The notes under the pieces: model-generated
Told to the model about the DNA's origin: nothing
Database searches by the model: none
The model's input: only the letters and a program-made list of their open reading frames with translations
In this document: in pieces, positions 10,001 through 19,442 of the stretch
Numbering within the stretch: position 1 is the first letter of the stretch
Layout of the letters: each line of letters begins with the position of its first letter
Translations under genes and position numbers: made by a program
Source of the DNA: Nocardia vinacea
GTDB lineage: Bacteria; Actinomycetota; Actinomycetes; Mycobacteriales; Mycobacteriaceae
Assembly (NCBI RefSeq): GCF_035920345.1
Contig: NZ_CP109149.1
Coordinates: 5,518,001 to 5,582,000 of the forward strand
Direction: 5' to 3'
Length of the DNA stretch: 64,000 nucleotides

Positions 10001-10155
10001 GCGACCGGCGGGAAACCGAGGAGGGTGAGCAGGTGGCTCTGCATATCGACGAACGCGTACAGCACCGACATGTAGAGGTCGTGCTGTTGCTGCGCGCCAG
10101 GGCGCAGGCTGTCCACGAAGGCAGCGATGGCGTTCTGCAGATCCCAGTTGTACAT
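9997..10155 (-). CDS. Small protein of 52 residues, unknown
   Basis: Open frame from ATG 10155 to TGA 9997 (MYNWDLQNAIAAFVD... ending LLGFPPVA). The protein is mildly acidic and amphipathic with no signal peptide or Cys. Reasons to call it: natural-looking composition, an ATG start, position 20 bp downstream of the permease gene on the same strand, and a stop codon right at the edge of the repeat array, as if the repeats inserted directly behind a gene. No known family recognised. It could be a regulator-like microprotein of the neighbouring permease, but nothing in the sequence proves that. Confidence 0.55.
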   Translation of the reverse strand: MYNWDLQNAIAAFVDSLRPGAQQQHDLYMSVLYAFVDMQSHLLTLLGFPPVA

Positions 10156-10175
10156 GATCGGAGTCTAAGCCGAAA

Positions 10176-11642
10176 TCACTCGCCTTCAATGGGGATATTG
10201 GCGACGACCGGGAATTCTCCGGTATAGCCCTTGCGCATCCGGGCGATCTCGAGCACCCGTTTGCGGGCTGCGAACCAGCCGATGATCAGCATCGGAATGA
10301 GCACCGCGAGCGAGGCGACGGTCCAGGTGCCGACCGGATAGTCAACACCGGTGAGCACCACCACGAAGAACAGGAATACCAGCGTGATCAGGCCGGTCCA
10401 CGGCGCACCCCACATGCGGAACTGCGGCCGCTGGAGTTTGCCATGCTTCCACCAGCGCCACAGCTGCAACTGGCACAGCACAATGGTGGCCCAGGACGCG
10501 ACAATGCCGAGCGAGGCCATATTCAGCACGATCTCGAAGGCGCGCTCGGGCACGATGCCATTGAGCGCGATACCGCAGAGCGCGATCAGGCTGGTCAGCA
10601 TGATGCCGCCGTAGGGCACACCATTACTGCCCATCACCCCGGTGAACTTGGGCGCGCTGCCGTTCATCGACATCGACCGCAGAATGCGCCCGGTGGAATA
10701 CAGGCCCGCATTCAGACTGGAGAAGGCGGCCGTCAGCACGACGACGTTCATGATGCTGCCGATACCGGGCACACCGAGCATAGTGAAGAAGGTGACGAAC
10801 GGGCTCTCGCCGGACTTGTAGCTGGTGTAGGGCAGCAGCAGTCCCAGCAGTACGAGCGAGCCCACGTAGAAGACCGCGATCCGCAAGATGACCGAATTGA
10901 TCGCGCGCGGCATGATCTTCGCCGGATTCTCCGTCTCCCCCGCCGCGGTGCCCACCAATTCCACAGCGGCATAAGCGAATACGACACCCGAGGTGACCAC
11001 GACCAGCGGCAGGATCCCGGCCGGGAAGAGTCCGCCGTGATCGGCGACGACGCTCGGACCGGTCGCCGCACCCTTGACGGTGAATCGGCCGATCAGGAAT
11101 ACCGTGCCGATGATCAGGAACGCACTCAGCGCTGCCACCTTGACGAGCGCGGCCCAGAATTCCATCTCACCGAACCACTTCACCGAGACCAGATTGACCC
11201 CGAGCACGAGCACAAGCGCGATGAGCGCGAGCACCCACTGCGGTATATGAGTGAATCCGGCCCAGTAGTGAAAATATTGGGCAATCGCGGTGGTGTCCGC
11301 GATACCGGTCATCGACCAGTTCAGGAAGTACATCCATCCGGCGATGAATGCGGCCTTCTCACCGAAGAATTCGCGGGCATAGGAAACGAACGAACCGGAC
11401 GAAGGCCGGTGCAGCACCAGCTCACCGAGCGCGCGCAGAATGAAGAATACGAATACACCGCAGACCGCGTAGACCACGAACAGCCCTGGTCCCGCACTCG
11501 CGAGCCGACCGCCCGCACCGAGGAACAGACCGGTGCCGATCGCGCCGCCCATGGCGATCATCTGCAGCTGACGCGGTTTGAGACTCTTGTGGTATCCGTG
11601 ATCCTCGATGCTGAGGTGAGCCTTGTCGCCGACCGCTGTCAT
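10176..11642 (-). CDS. Amino acid permease, AnsP/GABA-permease type
   Basis: APC-family (AAT subfamily) transporter with 12 predicted helices; the first helix carries [17 protein letters not shown], the hallmark of this group, after LKPRQLQ. The next motif ([34 protein letters not shown]) resembles asparagine permeases AnsP1/AnsP2 of mycobacteria. About 488 residues from ATG 11642; an ATG at 11663 adds seven residues, but the later one has a better-placed GGAGGG. Substrate is inferred from family only. It sits downstream of mshB on the same strand with 97 bp between. Confidence 0.85.
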   Translation of the reverse strand: MTAVGDKAHLSIEDHGYHKSLKPRQLQMIAMGGAIGTGLFLGAGGRLASAGPGLFVVYAVCGVFVFFILRALGELVLHRPSSGSFVSYAREFFGEKAAFIAGWMYFLNWSMTGIADTTAIAQYFHYWAGFTHIPQWVLALIALVLVLGVNLVSVKWFGEMEFWAALVKVAALSAFLIIGTVFLIGRFTVKGAATGPSVVADHGGLFPAGILPLVVVTSGVVFAYAAVELVGTAAGETENPAKIMPRAINSVILRIAVFYVGSLVLLGLLLPYTSYKSGESPFVTFFTMLGVPGIGSIMNVVVLTAAFSSLNAGLYSTGRILRSMSMNGSAPKFTGVMGSNGVPYGGIMLTSLIALCGIALNGIVPERAFEIVLNMASLGIVASWATIVLCQLQLWRWWKHGKLQRPQFRMWGAPWTGLITLVFLFFVVVLTGVDYPVGTWTVASLAVLIPMLIIGWFAARKRVLEIARMRKGYTGEFPVVANIPIEGE

Positions 11643-11739
11643 GAACCGCTTTGCCCTCCACATCGATGTCCGAAATCACAAAGACGGTACTCGCCGCCGA
11701 AAACGGCAACGACAGCAACCCTCAGGCAACGCTCGGAAA

Positions 11740-12612
11740 TTACAGGCCCGCGAACAAGTCGTGTTCACGCCCGTCGGCCCCGACCGGACCGCGCGTACCA
11801 CGGACCAAAATGAAGTGCTCCTCCGGAAGTACGGGCTGCGCAACATTATTGGACAGCACGAACTCGCGCCCCGACGGCGCGACCGTCACCTGCGTGGCAT
11901 GCGCCCGCAATGCCGCCCGCTTGGCGGCCAGCGAATCGGATACATCGATGGTGGTCGTCACCGTATGACTCGGCACGCTCGCGAGTTCCCCCGTGCCGGG
12001 CAACCGCCAGCCGCGCGGCAATGCGCCGGGCAGCCCCTCCACGGTCCGCCGGGCCAGCGCCTCGGTGTGCAGGCGCAACATATCTGCGTCGGTGACCGTC
12101 CAATAGACCTTCGGGGTGTCCCAGCCCTGCTCGACCGCAGCGGTCACCGCCGCCGAGGTTACCCAGTGCGCCCGAATATGGTCCGGATGCCCGTAACCAC
12201 CGCGCGGGTCATAGCCGACCACCACCTCGGGCCGCAGTTCCAGCACGATCGCGGTCAGTGCCTCCACCGCGGCAGCACCGGAATGCACGAAGGCCCGCGG
12301 ATTCTCAGCCGCCGCCGTGCCCGCCATACCGGAGTCGCGCCAGCGGCCCGCACCGCCGAGGAACCGCGGCGGCCCGGCCTTCAGCGCGGTCAGCGCGGTG
12401 GTCAGCTCCGCGATCCGGTAGCCGCCCAACTGATCGGCGTGCTCGGCGGCCAATTGTGCCCATTCGTCGCCGATCACCTCACCCTCTTCACCGAGAGTGC
12501 AGGTCACCACCGTCACCGGTACGCCGCGGCGGCGGTAGTGCGCGATGCTGCCGCCGGTGGTGATGGACTCGTCGTCCGGATGGGCGTGCACCAGCAGCAG
12601 TCCACCGGTCAT
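11740..12612 (-). CDS. mshB: Mycothiol deacetylase MshB
   Basis: Zinc hydrolase that deacetylates GlcNAc-inositol in mycothiol synthesis. The N-terminal motif LLLVHAHPDDES supplies the metal ligands and the catalytic Asp (HPDD), and GGYGHPDHIRAH supplies the second His. About 290 residues from ATG 12612, close to the mycobacterial length. I choose this start because its ATGA overlaps the lpqW stop by 4 bp; an upstream ATG at 12627 would add MAQDP. Mycothiol is the actinobacterial glutathione substitute, which fits the organism. Confidence 0.94.
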   Translation of the reverse strand: MTGGLLLVHAHPDDESITTGGSIAHYRRRGVPVTVVTCTLGEEGEVIGDEWAQLAAEHADQLGGYRIAELTTALTALKAGPPRFLGGAGRWRDSGMAGTAAAENPRAFVHSGAAAVEALTAIVLELRPEVVVGYDPRGGYGHPDHIRAHWVTSAAVTAAVEQGWDTPKVYWTVTDADMLRLHTEALARRTVEGLPGALPRGWRLPGTGELASVPSHTVTTTIDVSDSLAAKRAALRAHATQVTVAPSGREFVLSNNVAQPVLPEEHFILVRGTRGPVGADGREHDLFAGL

Positions 12613-14369
12613 GGGATCCTGCGCCACATCGCCGCATCACCGAAGATGCCGACCTGAATGGCGCCGCTCAACGACGCACCGTCCACGCGCGGGCCGGATG
12701 CGGCGACCACATTGTCCTGCACGATCGGCAGCACCGTCGCCAATGCCCACAGCCGCGGCTCTGCATCGGCCAGTGCCCGGCCAACCTCGACACCGCGCAA
12801 TGATTCGTCGATCGAGGGCTGCAGTCCGGGCTCGCAGATGCCGGACAGATTGCTCGGCGCCTTCTTGGCCGCCTCGATGGCGGTCTGCGAATCCCCGTTG
12901 GTGGCACCGGTATCCACCGGCGGGCAGCCGTAACGTGATGCGAGCACGGTGGCCGGATCCGAACCGGCGACCTCCCAGCCGACGATAGCGTCCACGCCGC
13001 TCTCGGTGAGTTCCTTGCCGTAGAGGGCATCGGCCGCGAGACTGCGCACGCTGGCATCGATTCCGGCACTGCGCAATTGGTCCGCGGCGGTATTGGCGAC
13101 GGCGAGCGCGGTGGCGTCACCGGTTACCGCGCCGATCCGAATCGCCAGTGCCTTACCGTTTTTCGCGACCGAGCGGGGCTGCGGTGCGGGTGAGGTAGGC
13201 GACTGTACCGGCGGTGTCTCCGGCGCCCGACCGTAACCCGCCTCAGCCAACAGTGCGAACGCCTCCTCGGCGGACGGTCGCGGCGGCGCGGTCGGTGCAT
13301 ATCCGGGATCCGACGGTGTCAAGATCTGCGCGCGCACCGGCTCGACCCAGCCGCCGGTCTGCCCGGCGACGGTGGCCAGCAGCGTCGGATCGATCAGCGC
13401 GGTCACCCCGCGCCGCACCCGTGGATCGCTGAGATCGCCACTGCGCCCATTGATTGCGAATTGCAGCTCACGCGACTGCGGCATGATCACGGTGCGCACC
13501 GACGGGATCGCCGCCAGCTGCGCCTGGGTCGCGACACCACCGTGCACCAGCGCCATCTGCGCGTCACCGGTGCGCAGCGAATCGGCCAGCTGCGCGGGAG
13601 TTCCGCCGCGGCGCAACAGAATCTGATCCGGAGCCGCGGGCGTACCCCAGTACCGATCATTGCGTTCGAGCAGGATCTCGTCGCGTCCGCGGTCGGTCGA
13701 TTTGATCCGGAAGTTGCCGCCCGACACCTGAACGCCCTCGACCAGACCGGTGGCGAAACCGCCGGGCTGGTCCTTGATCAGATGCGAGGGCAGCAGATTC
13801 GTGAACAGCTCACGCCAGGCCGGATACGCCTCGGTCATCGTGACGGTGACCGTCTTGCCGCCGCCGGAGGAGCTGATATCGGCAATGTGGCGATAGCCCG
13901 CCGGATCGACGACACCCGGCTGGGTGATCATCTGCTGCCACAGGAACCGGAAGTCCTCCGCCGCGATCGGCGCACCATCGGACCAGTTCGCCTGGTTGCG
14001 CAGCGTATAGGTGATGGTGAACGGTTCCTGCGCGGTCACCTCGGCCGAGACCACCAGCGCGGTATCCGGCACCCATTCGGTGGCGCCGGGCACGCCGGGA
14101 TTCGGTACCGGCCGAAACGGGCTCGGCAGCACCATCGAGCTCACCGCAGCGGTGGCCGGTGACTGATCGGAACGCAGGTGCGGATTGAACCCGATGCCGA
14201 TGTCGTCGATGGCCACCACGACGGTGTTCTTGCCGGGCTTGGCCGGTGTCGTCTTCGGGCTGTCGGTGCTCTCGATCGGCGGTGGCGGATTCGCGGTGCA
14301 GCTGGCGAGCACCACGGAGGAGGCCGCCATCATGATCAGCATCGCGCGTCGTATAGCCCCCGAGCTCAC
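12609..14369 (-). CDS. lpqW: LpqW-like lipoprotein (family 5 substrate-binding fold)
   Basis: Exported lipoprotein of about 586 residues: GTG start at 14369, short hydrophobic signal and lipobox VLASC, then a Pro/Ser/Thr-rich linker and a family-5 (DppA/OppA-like) solute-binding fold. In mycobacteria and corynebacteria LpqW does not import peptides but steers mannolipid flow into lipoarabinomannan synthesis. I assign it by position: between mshB and typA and near pimE, as in M. tuberculosis. A GC-rich open frame starts further upstream (14438) but would bury the signal peptide. A true oligopeptide-binding role cannot be ruled out from sequence alone. Confidence 0.82.
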   Translation of the reverse strand: MSSGAIRRAMLIMMAASSVVLASCTANPPPPIESTDSPKTTPAKPGKNTVVVAIDDIGIGFNPHLRSDQSPATAAVSSMVLPSPFRPVPNPGVPGATEWVPDTALVVSAEVTAQEPFTITYTLRNQANWSDGAPIAAEDFRFLWQQMITQPGVVDPAGYRHIADISSSGGGKTVTVTMTEAYPAWRELFTNLLPSHLIKDQPGGFATGLVEGVQVSGGNFRIKSTDRGRDEILLERNDRYWGTPAAPDQILLRRGGTPAQLADSLRTGDAQMALVHGGVATQAQLAAIPSVRTVIMPQSRELQFAINGRSGDLSDPRVRRGVTALIDPTLLATVAGQTGGWVEPVRAQILTPSDPGYAPTAPPRPSAEEAFALLAEAGYGRAPETPPVQSPTSPAPQPRSVAKNGKALAIRIGAVTGDATALAVANTAADQLRSAGIDASVRSLAADALYGKELTESGVDAIVGWEVAGSDPATVLASRYGCPPVDTGATNGDSQTAIEAAKKAPSNLSGICEPGLQPSIDESLRGVEVGRALADAEPRLWALATVLPIVQDNVVAASGPRVDGASLSGAIQVGIFGDAAMWRRIP

Positions 14370-14441
14370 GTGCCGCACTCTACTTGGCCTCGCCGTCGCT
14401 CGGCCGAGTAGATCGCGACCTTGCCGAAATGGCCCCATGCC

Positions 14442-16340
14442 TTACAGCGCAGCCCGGTCCCGAGCCTTCCGTCGCGACAGTTCGCGACCGCGTTCGGTGG
14501 CACCGAGGATGACCTTGCGCACCCGCACGATCTCCGGCGTGACCTCGACACATTCGTCGGCGGCACAGAACTCCATCGCCGCCTCCAGGTCGAGTTGCAG
14601 CGGCTTGGCGAGTGTCTCCATCACATCGGCGGTCGAGCTGCGCATATTGGTCAGCTTCTTCTCGCGGGTGACATTGATATCGAGATCCTCGGCGCGCGGG
14701 TTGATGCCGACGACATGCCCCTCGTAGGTGTCCGCACCCGGCTCCACGAAGAACTGACCGCGATCGGCCAACTGGATCATGGCGAACGGGGTCACCGAGC
14801 CCGCGCGGTCGGAAACCAGCGAACCGGTGTGGCGGGCGCGGATCTCACCGGCCCACGGTGCGTAGCCGTGCGAGACCGCGTTGGCGATACCGGTGCCGCG
14901 GGTTTCGGTGAGGAAGTCGGTGCGGAAGCCGATCAGGCCGCGCGATGGAACGATGAACTCCATCCGCACCCAGCCCGCGGCGTGGTTGTTCATCTGGACC
15001 ATCTTGCCCTTGCGGGCGGCGAGCAGCTGCGTGATCGCGCCGAGGTACTCGTCGGGGCAGTCGATGGTCAGCTCTTCGTAGGGCTCGTGCACCTTGCCGT
15101 CGACCTGTTTGGTGACCACCTGCGGCTTGCCGACGGTCAACTCGAAGCCCTCGCGACGCATCTGCTCGACCAGGATGGCCAGCGCCAGCTCACCGCGGCC
15201 CTGCACCTCCCAGGCGTCCGGGCGGCCGATATCGAGTACACGCAGCGAGACATTGCCGACCAGCTCGGAGTCCAGCCGCGACTTCACCATGCGCGCGGTC
15301 AGCTTGTGGCCCTTCACCCGGCCGACCATCGGTGAGGTGTTGGTGCCGATGGTGACCGAGATGGCCGGCTCATCAACGGTGATACGCGGCAGCGCGACGG
15401 GATTGTCGATATCGGCAAGGGTGTCGCCGATCATGATCTCCGGGATCCCCGCGATGGCCACGATGTCACCGGCCTCGGCGACCTCGCCGGGCTGACGCTC
15501 GACGCCGATGGTCTGCAGCAGTTCGGTGATCTTGACCTGCTTGATGCCGTCGCCGTGCATCCACGCGACGTTCTGGCCCTTGCGCAGCTCACCGCTGTAG
15601 ATGCGGACCAACGCGAGGCGACCCAGGAAGGCCGAGGCGTCGAGGTTGGTGACGTGCGCCTGCAGCGGCGCGGTCGGATCGCCCTTGGGCGCCGGGATGT
15701 TCTCCAGCAGCACGTCGAACAGGGCGTCCAGGTTGTCCGCGGCCGGCGCGCTGCCGTTCTCGGGACGTTCCTTGGAGGCCTTGCCCGCACGGCCGGAGGC
15801 GTAGAGGACCGGCAGGTCCAGCGCGAGTTCGGCGGCCTCGGCAGCCTCGTCGTCCAGATCGGAGGCCAGGTCGAGCAGCAGATCGTGGCTCTCCTCGACA
15901 ACCTCTTCGATGCGGGCGTCGGGGCGGTCGGTCTTGTTCACCACCAGGATGACCGGCAACTTCGCGGCCAGCGCCTTGCGCAGCACGAAGCGGGTCTGGG
16001 GCAGCGGTCCCTCGGACGCGTCGACCAGCAGCACGACACCGTCGACCATGGACAGACCGCGCTCGACCTCACCACCGAAATCGGCGTGGCCCGGAGTGTC
16101 GATGACGTTGATCACGGTGACCGAACCGTCCTGATGGTGCCGGTGCACCGCGGTGTTCTTGGCGAGAATGGTGATGCCCTTCTCGCGCTCCAGGTCACCG
16201 GAGTCCATCACACGATCGACGAGCTCGGCGCGTTCGGCGAAGGCGCCGGACTGGCGCAGCATGGCGTCGACCAGCGTCGTCTTACCGTGGTCGACGTGGG
16301 CCACGATGGCGACGTTGCGAAAATCGCGTGCAGACGACAC
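14442..16340 (-). CDS. typA: Ribosome-associated GTPase TypA/BipA
   Basis: Translational GTPase of 632 residues, GTG start. G1 is AHVDHGKTT (residues 14-22), G2 region [12 protein letters not shown]3 DTPGHADF, G4 NKTD, followed by EF-G-like domains III and V and the BipA-specific C-terminal domain. It binds the 70S ribosome and helps 50S assembly and stress adaptation. Located directly upstream of lpqW in transcription order (72 bp), so co-transcription is possible. Confidence 0.97.
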   Translation of the reverse strand: MSSARDFRNVAIVAHVDHGKTTLVDAMLRQSGAFAERAELVDRVMDSGDLEREKGITILAKNTAVHRHHQDGSVTVINVIDTPGHADFGGEVERGLSMVDGVVLLVDASEGPLPQTRFVLRKALAAKLPVILVVNKTDRPDARIEEVVEESHDLLLDLASDLDDEAAEAAELALDLPVLYASGRAGKASKERPENGSAPAADNLDALFDVLLENIPAPKGDPTAPLQAHVTNLDASAFLGRLALVRIYSGELRKGQNVAWMHGDGIKQVKITELLQTIGVERQPGEVAEAGDIVAIAGIPEIMIGDTLADIDNPVALPRITVDEPAISVTIGTNTSPMVGRVKGHKLTARMVKSRLDSELVGNVSLRVLDIGRPDAWEVQGRGELALAILVEQMRREGFELTVGKPQVVTKQVDGKVHEPYEELTIDCPDEYLGAITQLLAARKGKMVQMNNHAAGWVRMEFIVPSRGLIGFRTDFLTETRGTGIANAVSHGYAPWAGEIRARHTGSLVSDRAGSVTPFAMIQLADRGQFFVEPGADTYEGHVVGINPRAEDLDINVTREKKLTNMRSSTADVMETLAKPLQLDLEAAMEFCAADECVEVTPEIVRVRKVILGATERGRELSRRKARDRAAL

Positions 16341-16480
16341 GCCTCAATCCTCCTGCTGTTGGTATAGATGCCGGCCGACCCTTTGCAAACAGGTGGAGAA
16401 TCGATACTCACCAGGGCATTGCGGCCAGTTACACAGTACCGGCATTCGAATGGCTCGCAGACCACGCACTCCGCTAAGGG

Positions 16481-16494
16481 TATGCTAACCAATC
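16481..16494 (+). promoter_or_regulatory. Possible -10 element for a leaderless transcript
   Basis: The hexamer TATGCT at 16481-16486 ends 8 bp before the ATG of the small Cys-rich gene. No Shine-Dalgarno sequence lies between. This spacing predicts transcription starting at or next to the ATG. The -35 region is not convincing. Confidence 0.4.
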
Positions 16495-16671
16495 ATGGGC
16501 AAGGTCAAGGCGAAGAAGGTTTCTAGCCTCAAACCGAAGAAGAAGTGCTGTCGCAAGAAGACGCGCTGCTTGAAGTGCCCGGTTGTCATCATGCGGATGA
16601 AACGCCTGGAAGCGGCCGGTTGCTGCGGTAAGGAACTGAAGAAGGGCCTCAAGAAGGCCCGCGCCGCCTGA
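16495..16671 (+). CDS. Small basic Cys-rich protein, 58 residues
   Basis: Encodes MGKVKAKKVSSLKPKKK followed by CCRKKTRCLKCPV, MRMKRLEAAGCCGKELKK and GLKKARAA. It is very basic, with about 18 Lys and 6 Cys arranged as CC-x5-C-x2-C and a later CC. This could be a zinc-binding, nucleic-acid-associated microprotein; the pattern recalls small ribosomal proteins, but no family is recognised. It is divergent from typA and 54 bp ahead of phhB. Codon usage is normal for the genome, and the stop/start geometry and Lys/Cys bias are not what random high-GC frames give. Confidence 0.75.
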   Translation: MGKVKAKKVSSLKPKKKCCRKKTRCLKCPVVIMRMKRLEAAGCCGKELKKGLKKARAA

Positions 16672-16725
16672 TCGACGAATTCGGATTCCCTGATGGCTTC
16701 GCGCGCCACGGGGTACAACTCAGCC

Positions 16726-17022
16726 ATGAGCGAACCGAAACTAACTGAGGCAGAACTCACCGAAGCTTTGACCGAGCTGTCGGACTGGACCCGGTCCGGC
16801 GACACCATCACCCGCACGATCGAGGCCGAGACCTTTCCCGCGGGCATCGAACTCGTGCGTCAGGTCGCCGAAGTCGCCGAGAAAGCGAACCATCATCCGG
16901 ATATCGATATCCGCTGGCGTCGGGTGACCTTCGCCCTCTCGACCCACGACTCGGGCGGACTCACCGCGCTGGACGTGTCGCTGGCTCGCGAGATAGATCG
17001 GCTTGCGGCGCAATCCGATTGA
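16726..17022 (+). CDS. phhB: Pterin-4a-carbinolamine dehydratase
   Basis: PCD/DCoH family, 98 residues from ATG 16726 (MSEPKLTEAELTEAL). The signature EKANHHPDIDIRW followed by TALDVSLAREID matches the family, with the HH-P motif in the active site. It dehydrates the carbinolamine of tetrahydropterin or may help in molybdopterin/pterin recycling. In M. tuberculosis the ortholog (Rv1159A) is likewise beside pimE. Its last 62 bases overlap the 3' end of pimE on the other strand. Confidence 0.92.
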   Translation: MSEPKLTEAELTEALTELSDWTRSGDTITRTIEAETFPAGIELVRQVAEVAEKANHHPDIDIRWRRVTFALSTHDSGGLTALDVSLAREIDRLAAQSD

Positions 17023-18187
17023 CCATGCGCCCGGACCAGATCACCCAGCCGTAGAGCACCAGCACGCCGAGCACGTCCACGGCACCGAGCCAGGACAGCA
17101 CCCCCGGCCGCGAGATGGTCCAGATCGACGGCTGGGCGAACGAGAGCACCCACGGCACGCCGACCAGGGTCGTGACCAACCAATATCCGGCGAGTATCCG
17201 AGCGCCGGGCGCCTGCCGCAGCGGCCCGTACACCAACCACATCACCGTGGGCAGCAGCCACACGAAGTGATGCGACCAAGAGATGGGCGAGACCATCAGC
17301 CCGAACAGTTGCACGATGATCAGGGTGCCCAACCGATCGTCGGGACCCAGTGCGCGCCAAGCGAAGAAGGCCAGGATGGCGACCACCGCGACGGACGCCA
17401 ACCACCACGGCCCGGATTGGACGTCATGACCGAGCAGACGGCTCAGCGCACCGCGTAGGGACTGATTCCAGACCGAGCCCACCGGACCGATCCGATCCGC
17501 GTCACCGAGCAGCGTGCCGAAGTACCGTTTGGCCTCCTTGTGGTTGATCAGGAAGCTGACCCCGACCGTCGCACCGAAAACCACCGCCGACCACACCGCG
17601 GTCCCCCACCGCCGCCGCGCTACGAAGTACAGCCCCGAAATCGCCGGTGTCAGTTTGATTCCCGCGATCACACCGATCAGTCCGCCGGACAGCCACCATC
17701 GCGAACTACGCACCGCGAGCATGGCCCCGAGCACCAGGAACACATTGACCTGGCCGTAGTCGATGGTGGTCCGCACCGGCTCCATCCAGATGCCGATCGC
17801 GGTCCACCAGACCGCGGCGGTGCGCCACCGCGGCTCGCCCATCCGCTCCGCACCGAGGATCAATTCGAAGGCGATCCACACCACTACATACAGCGCGACG
17901 ACAATGGCCAGCAGCCAGAGCACCGCGATCACGGTGAACGGAAAATAGTGCAGTGGGAAGAAGACGAGCGCCGCGAACGGCGGATAGGTGAACGGCAGCG
18001 GGAAGTCCGGGGTCTTCTCGGCGTAGGTGAAGTCATAGAGCCGGTCGGTGAGCAGGGCCGCCGAACCGTCGACATAGACGTGCAGATCGACGAGATTCAT
18101 CCCGTTCTTCGTCAGCAGCATCCACAGCAGCCTGGCCAATACGGACAGACCGAGCACCGGCACAGCCAATCGGAGACTTCGGTTCAA
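16961..18187 (-). CDS. pimE: Mannosyltransferase PimE
   Basis: Multi-spanning GT-C glycosyltransferase (GT87/DUF2029 family) of 408 residues with about 10 helices. It uses polyprenyl-phosphate mannose to add the alpha-1,2 mannose in late PIM synthesis at the plasma membrane. The periplasmic loop after helix 1 holds NLVDLHVYVDG; Asp34 fits the conserved catalytic Asp. Start TTG at 18187. Neighbours phhB and the Ala/Pro-rich exported gene are the same as in M. tuberculosis. The last 20 codons run over phhB on the opposite strand. Confidence 0.87.
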   Translation of the reverse strand: MNRSLRLAVPVLGLSVLARLLWMLLTKNGMNLVDLHVYVDGSAALLTDRLYDFTYAEKTPDFPLPFTYPPFAALVFFPLHYFPFTVIAVLWLLAIVVALYVVVWIAFELILGAERMGEPRWRTAAVWWTAIGIWMEPVRTTIDYGQVNVFLVLGAMLAVRSSRWWLSGGLIGVIAGIKLTPAISGLYFVARRRWGTAVWSAVVFGATVGVSFLINHKEAKRYFGTLLGDADRIGPVGSVWNQSLRGALSRLLGHDVQSGPWWLASVAVVAILAFFAWRALGPDDRLGTLIIVQLFGLMVSPISWSHHFVWLLPTVMWLVYGPLRQAPGARILAGYWLVTTLVGVPWVLSFAQPSIWTISRPGVLSWLGAVDVLGVLVLYGWVIWSGRMVNRIAPQADLSREPATRPAR

Positions 18188-18494
18188 TTCGCAGGCTTTC
18201 GAGTCGGTTCCGGGAAGGCTGCGACTAGCCTAACCGGCGCCGTGAGAGATCCCATCAATCCCCTGGACCGACCCCGGCGTGCGCATCGAGCCCGGAGACG
18301 GTAGCTTTCGTACCGCAACCGCCGATTACCACTGATAACATTTGCATCACCTTTCACTCTGGTAACAGCGGAAAAGCGCTAGCGTCTGATAACACTGAGC
18401 GTCCACAACAGAAGTAGGGGCACGGCGGCTGTACAACATGCAGTCATGTCCCTAGAGTGACCCCGAAACGATGGCTTTTTGCATCGCTCCTGTG
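18188..18494. other. Intergenic region between pimE and exported protein gene
   Basis: Divergent promoter region of about 300 bp. It is more AT-rich than the surroundings around 18325-18410 and holds two copies of ctgataaca (about 18331 and 18387) that could be part of promoters or operators. No gene, tRNA or riboswitch seen. Confidence 0.6.
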
Positions 18495-19319
18495 ATGTAC
18501 CCGAGGTTAAGGACGGCTAGACCAGTGCTTCGCACCCGAGGATCGCGGATTGCCTTGTCCGCGCTCGCCATCGCAGCGAGCGCGTCGCTCGTTGCGCCGT
18601 CGACGGCAGTCGCGGCACCGGCCCCCGCGCCCGTTGCACCGAGGAACACCATTCCGATGGTTCCCGAGGGCGTCCCGATCGATGCGCTCGCCTCGCTGGC
18701 CCCGGCCATAGTCGGCGCCATCGCTGGGCCCGCCGATGCCAAGCCGATCGCGGATGCCCCGAAGAACACCATCCTCGACCAGGTCCGAGCGCTGCTCAAC
18801 GCGCTGAACCTGCCGCCGCAGATCAAGTCCACGCTGGAACGGATCATCACCTTCCTGGACGGCAGCGGCGGCGGCGGCCCGGAGGTCCCGCAGGGCGGCC
18901 CGGCCATCGCTCAGTTCCTCTATCCGAGCATCGGCAAAGGTTGCATCGGCGACGGCGCCGATTCGATCGGCACCGCACTCGCCGTCCCCGGCCCGGCCGA
19001 GCTGCCGCCGCCGGGACCGCAGGCCGGTCAGACCGGATTCGTATTCACCGCGCTCGGCACCAAGTCGCCGACGCCGGATCAGAATCCGCCGATGACGGTC
19101 CAGTGGCTGAACCTCGACACCCGTCAGTCCGGCGTCCAGCCGCTGACCGACGAGGCGAAGATCAACCCGGACGGTCCGGCCACGCTTTCCGCGATCGTCA
19201 ATACCGGCTCGGGCCGGGTCGTCGCGGTCGTCGGCGGTTCGCTGACCACCCAGGCCGCTGACGCCGCCCCGCGGACCTGCTCGTTCCTGCCGATGCTCGG
19301 CTTCTTCACGGTCGCCTAG
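18495..19319 (+). CDS. Exported Ala/Pro-rich protein (Rv1157c-like)
   Basis: Secreted protein of 274 residues. An N-terminal basic stretch and hydrophobic segment (ALSALAIAASASLVAPS) end at AVAA-PAPAP, a good signal-peptidase site. The mature part has a Pro-rich start, a helical segment LDQVRALLNALNLPPQIKST, a Gly linker and a C-terminal domain with two Cys (GCIGDG and RTCSFLPMLG). Position next to pimE matches the Ala/Pro-rich Rv1157c/Rv1158c family of mycobacteria. ATG 18495 is preferred over in-frame 18471. Function unknown; envelope location is likely. Confidence 0.8.
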   Translation: MYPRLRTARPVLRTRGSRIALSALAIAASASLVAPSTAVAAPAPAPVAPRNTIPMVPEGVPIDALASLAPAIVGAIAGPADAKPIADAPKNTILDQVRALLNALNLPPQIKSTLERIITFLDGSGGGGPEVPQGGPAIAQFLYPSIGKGCIGDGADSIGTALAVPGPAELPPPGPQAGQTGFVFTALGTKSPTPDQNPPMTVQWLNLDTRQSGVQPLTDEAKINPDGPATLSAIVNTGSGRVVAVVGGSLTTQAADAAPRTCSFLPMLGFFTVA

Positions 19320-19332
19320 CTGCTGGTGCTTT

Positions 19333-19368
19333 CGAAGCCCGGTGCACCTGAGGGGTCACCGGGCTTCG
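19333..19368 (+). terminator. Rho-independent-like terminator
   Basis: A 12-bp perfect stem (cgaagcccggtg with caccgggcttcg), loop of 12 nt, followed by ctcttt. It starts 14 bp after the stop of the exported-protein gene. Confidence 0.8.
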
Positions 19369-19442
19369 CTCTTTGTCGACACACGTGGTGCGAATCGCTG
19401 CGATAGCGCGCCGTCATGAAGGGACTGTGGTAGACCGAAGTC

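Noticed and set aside
10443..11813. Frame of 456 codons opposite the amino acid permease
   Set aside because: Charged, His/Asp/Gln-rich noise opposite a good membrane-protein gene.
16360..16494. tRNA-like folding between typA and the small Cys-rich gene
   Set aside because: No T-loop GTTC-like or anticodon-arm pattern with correct spacing.
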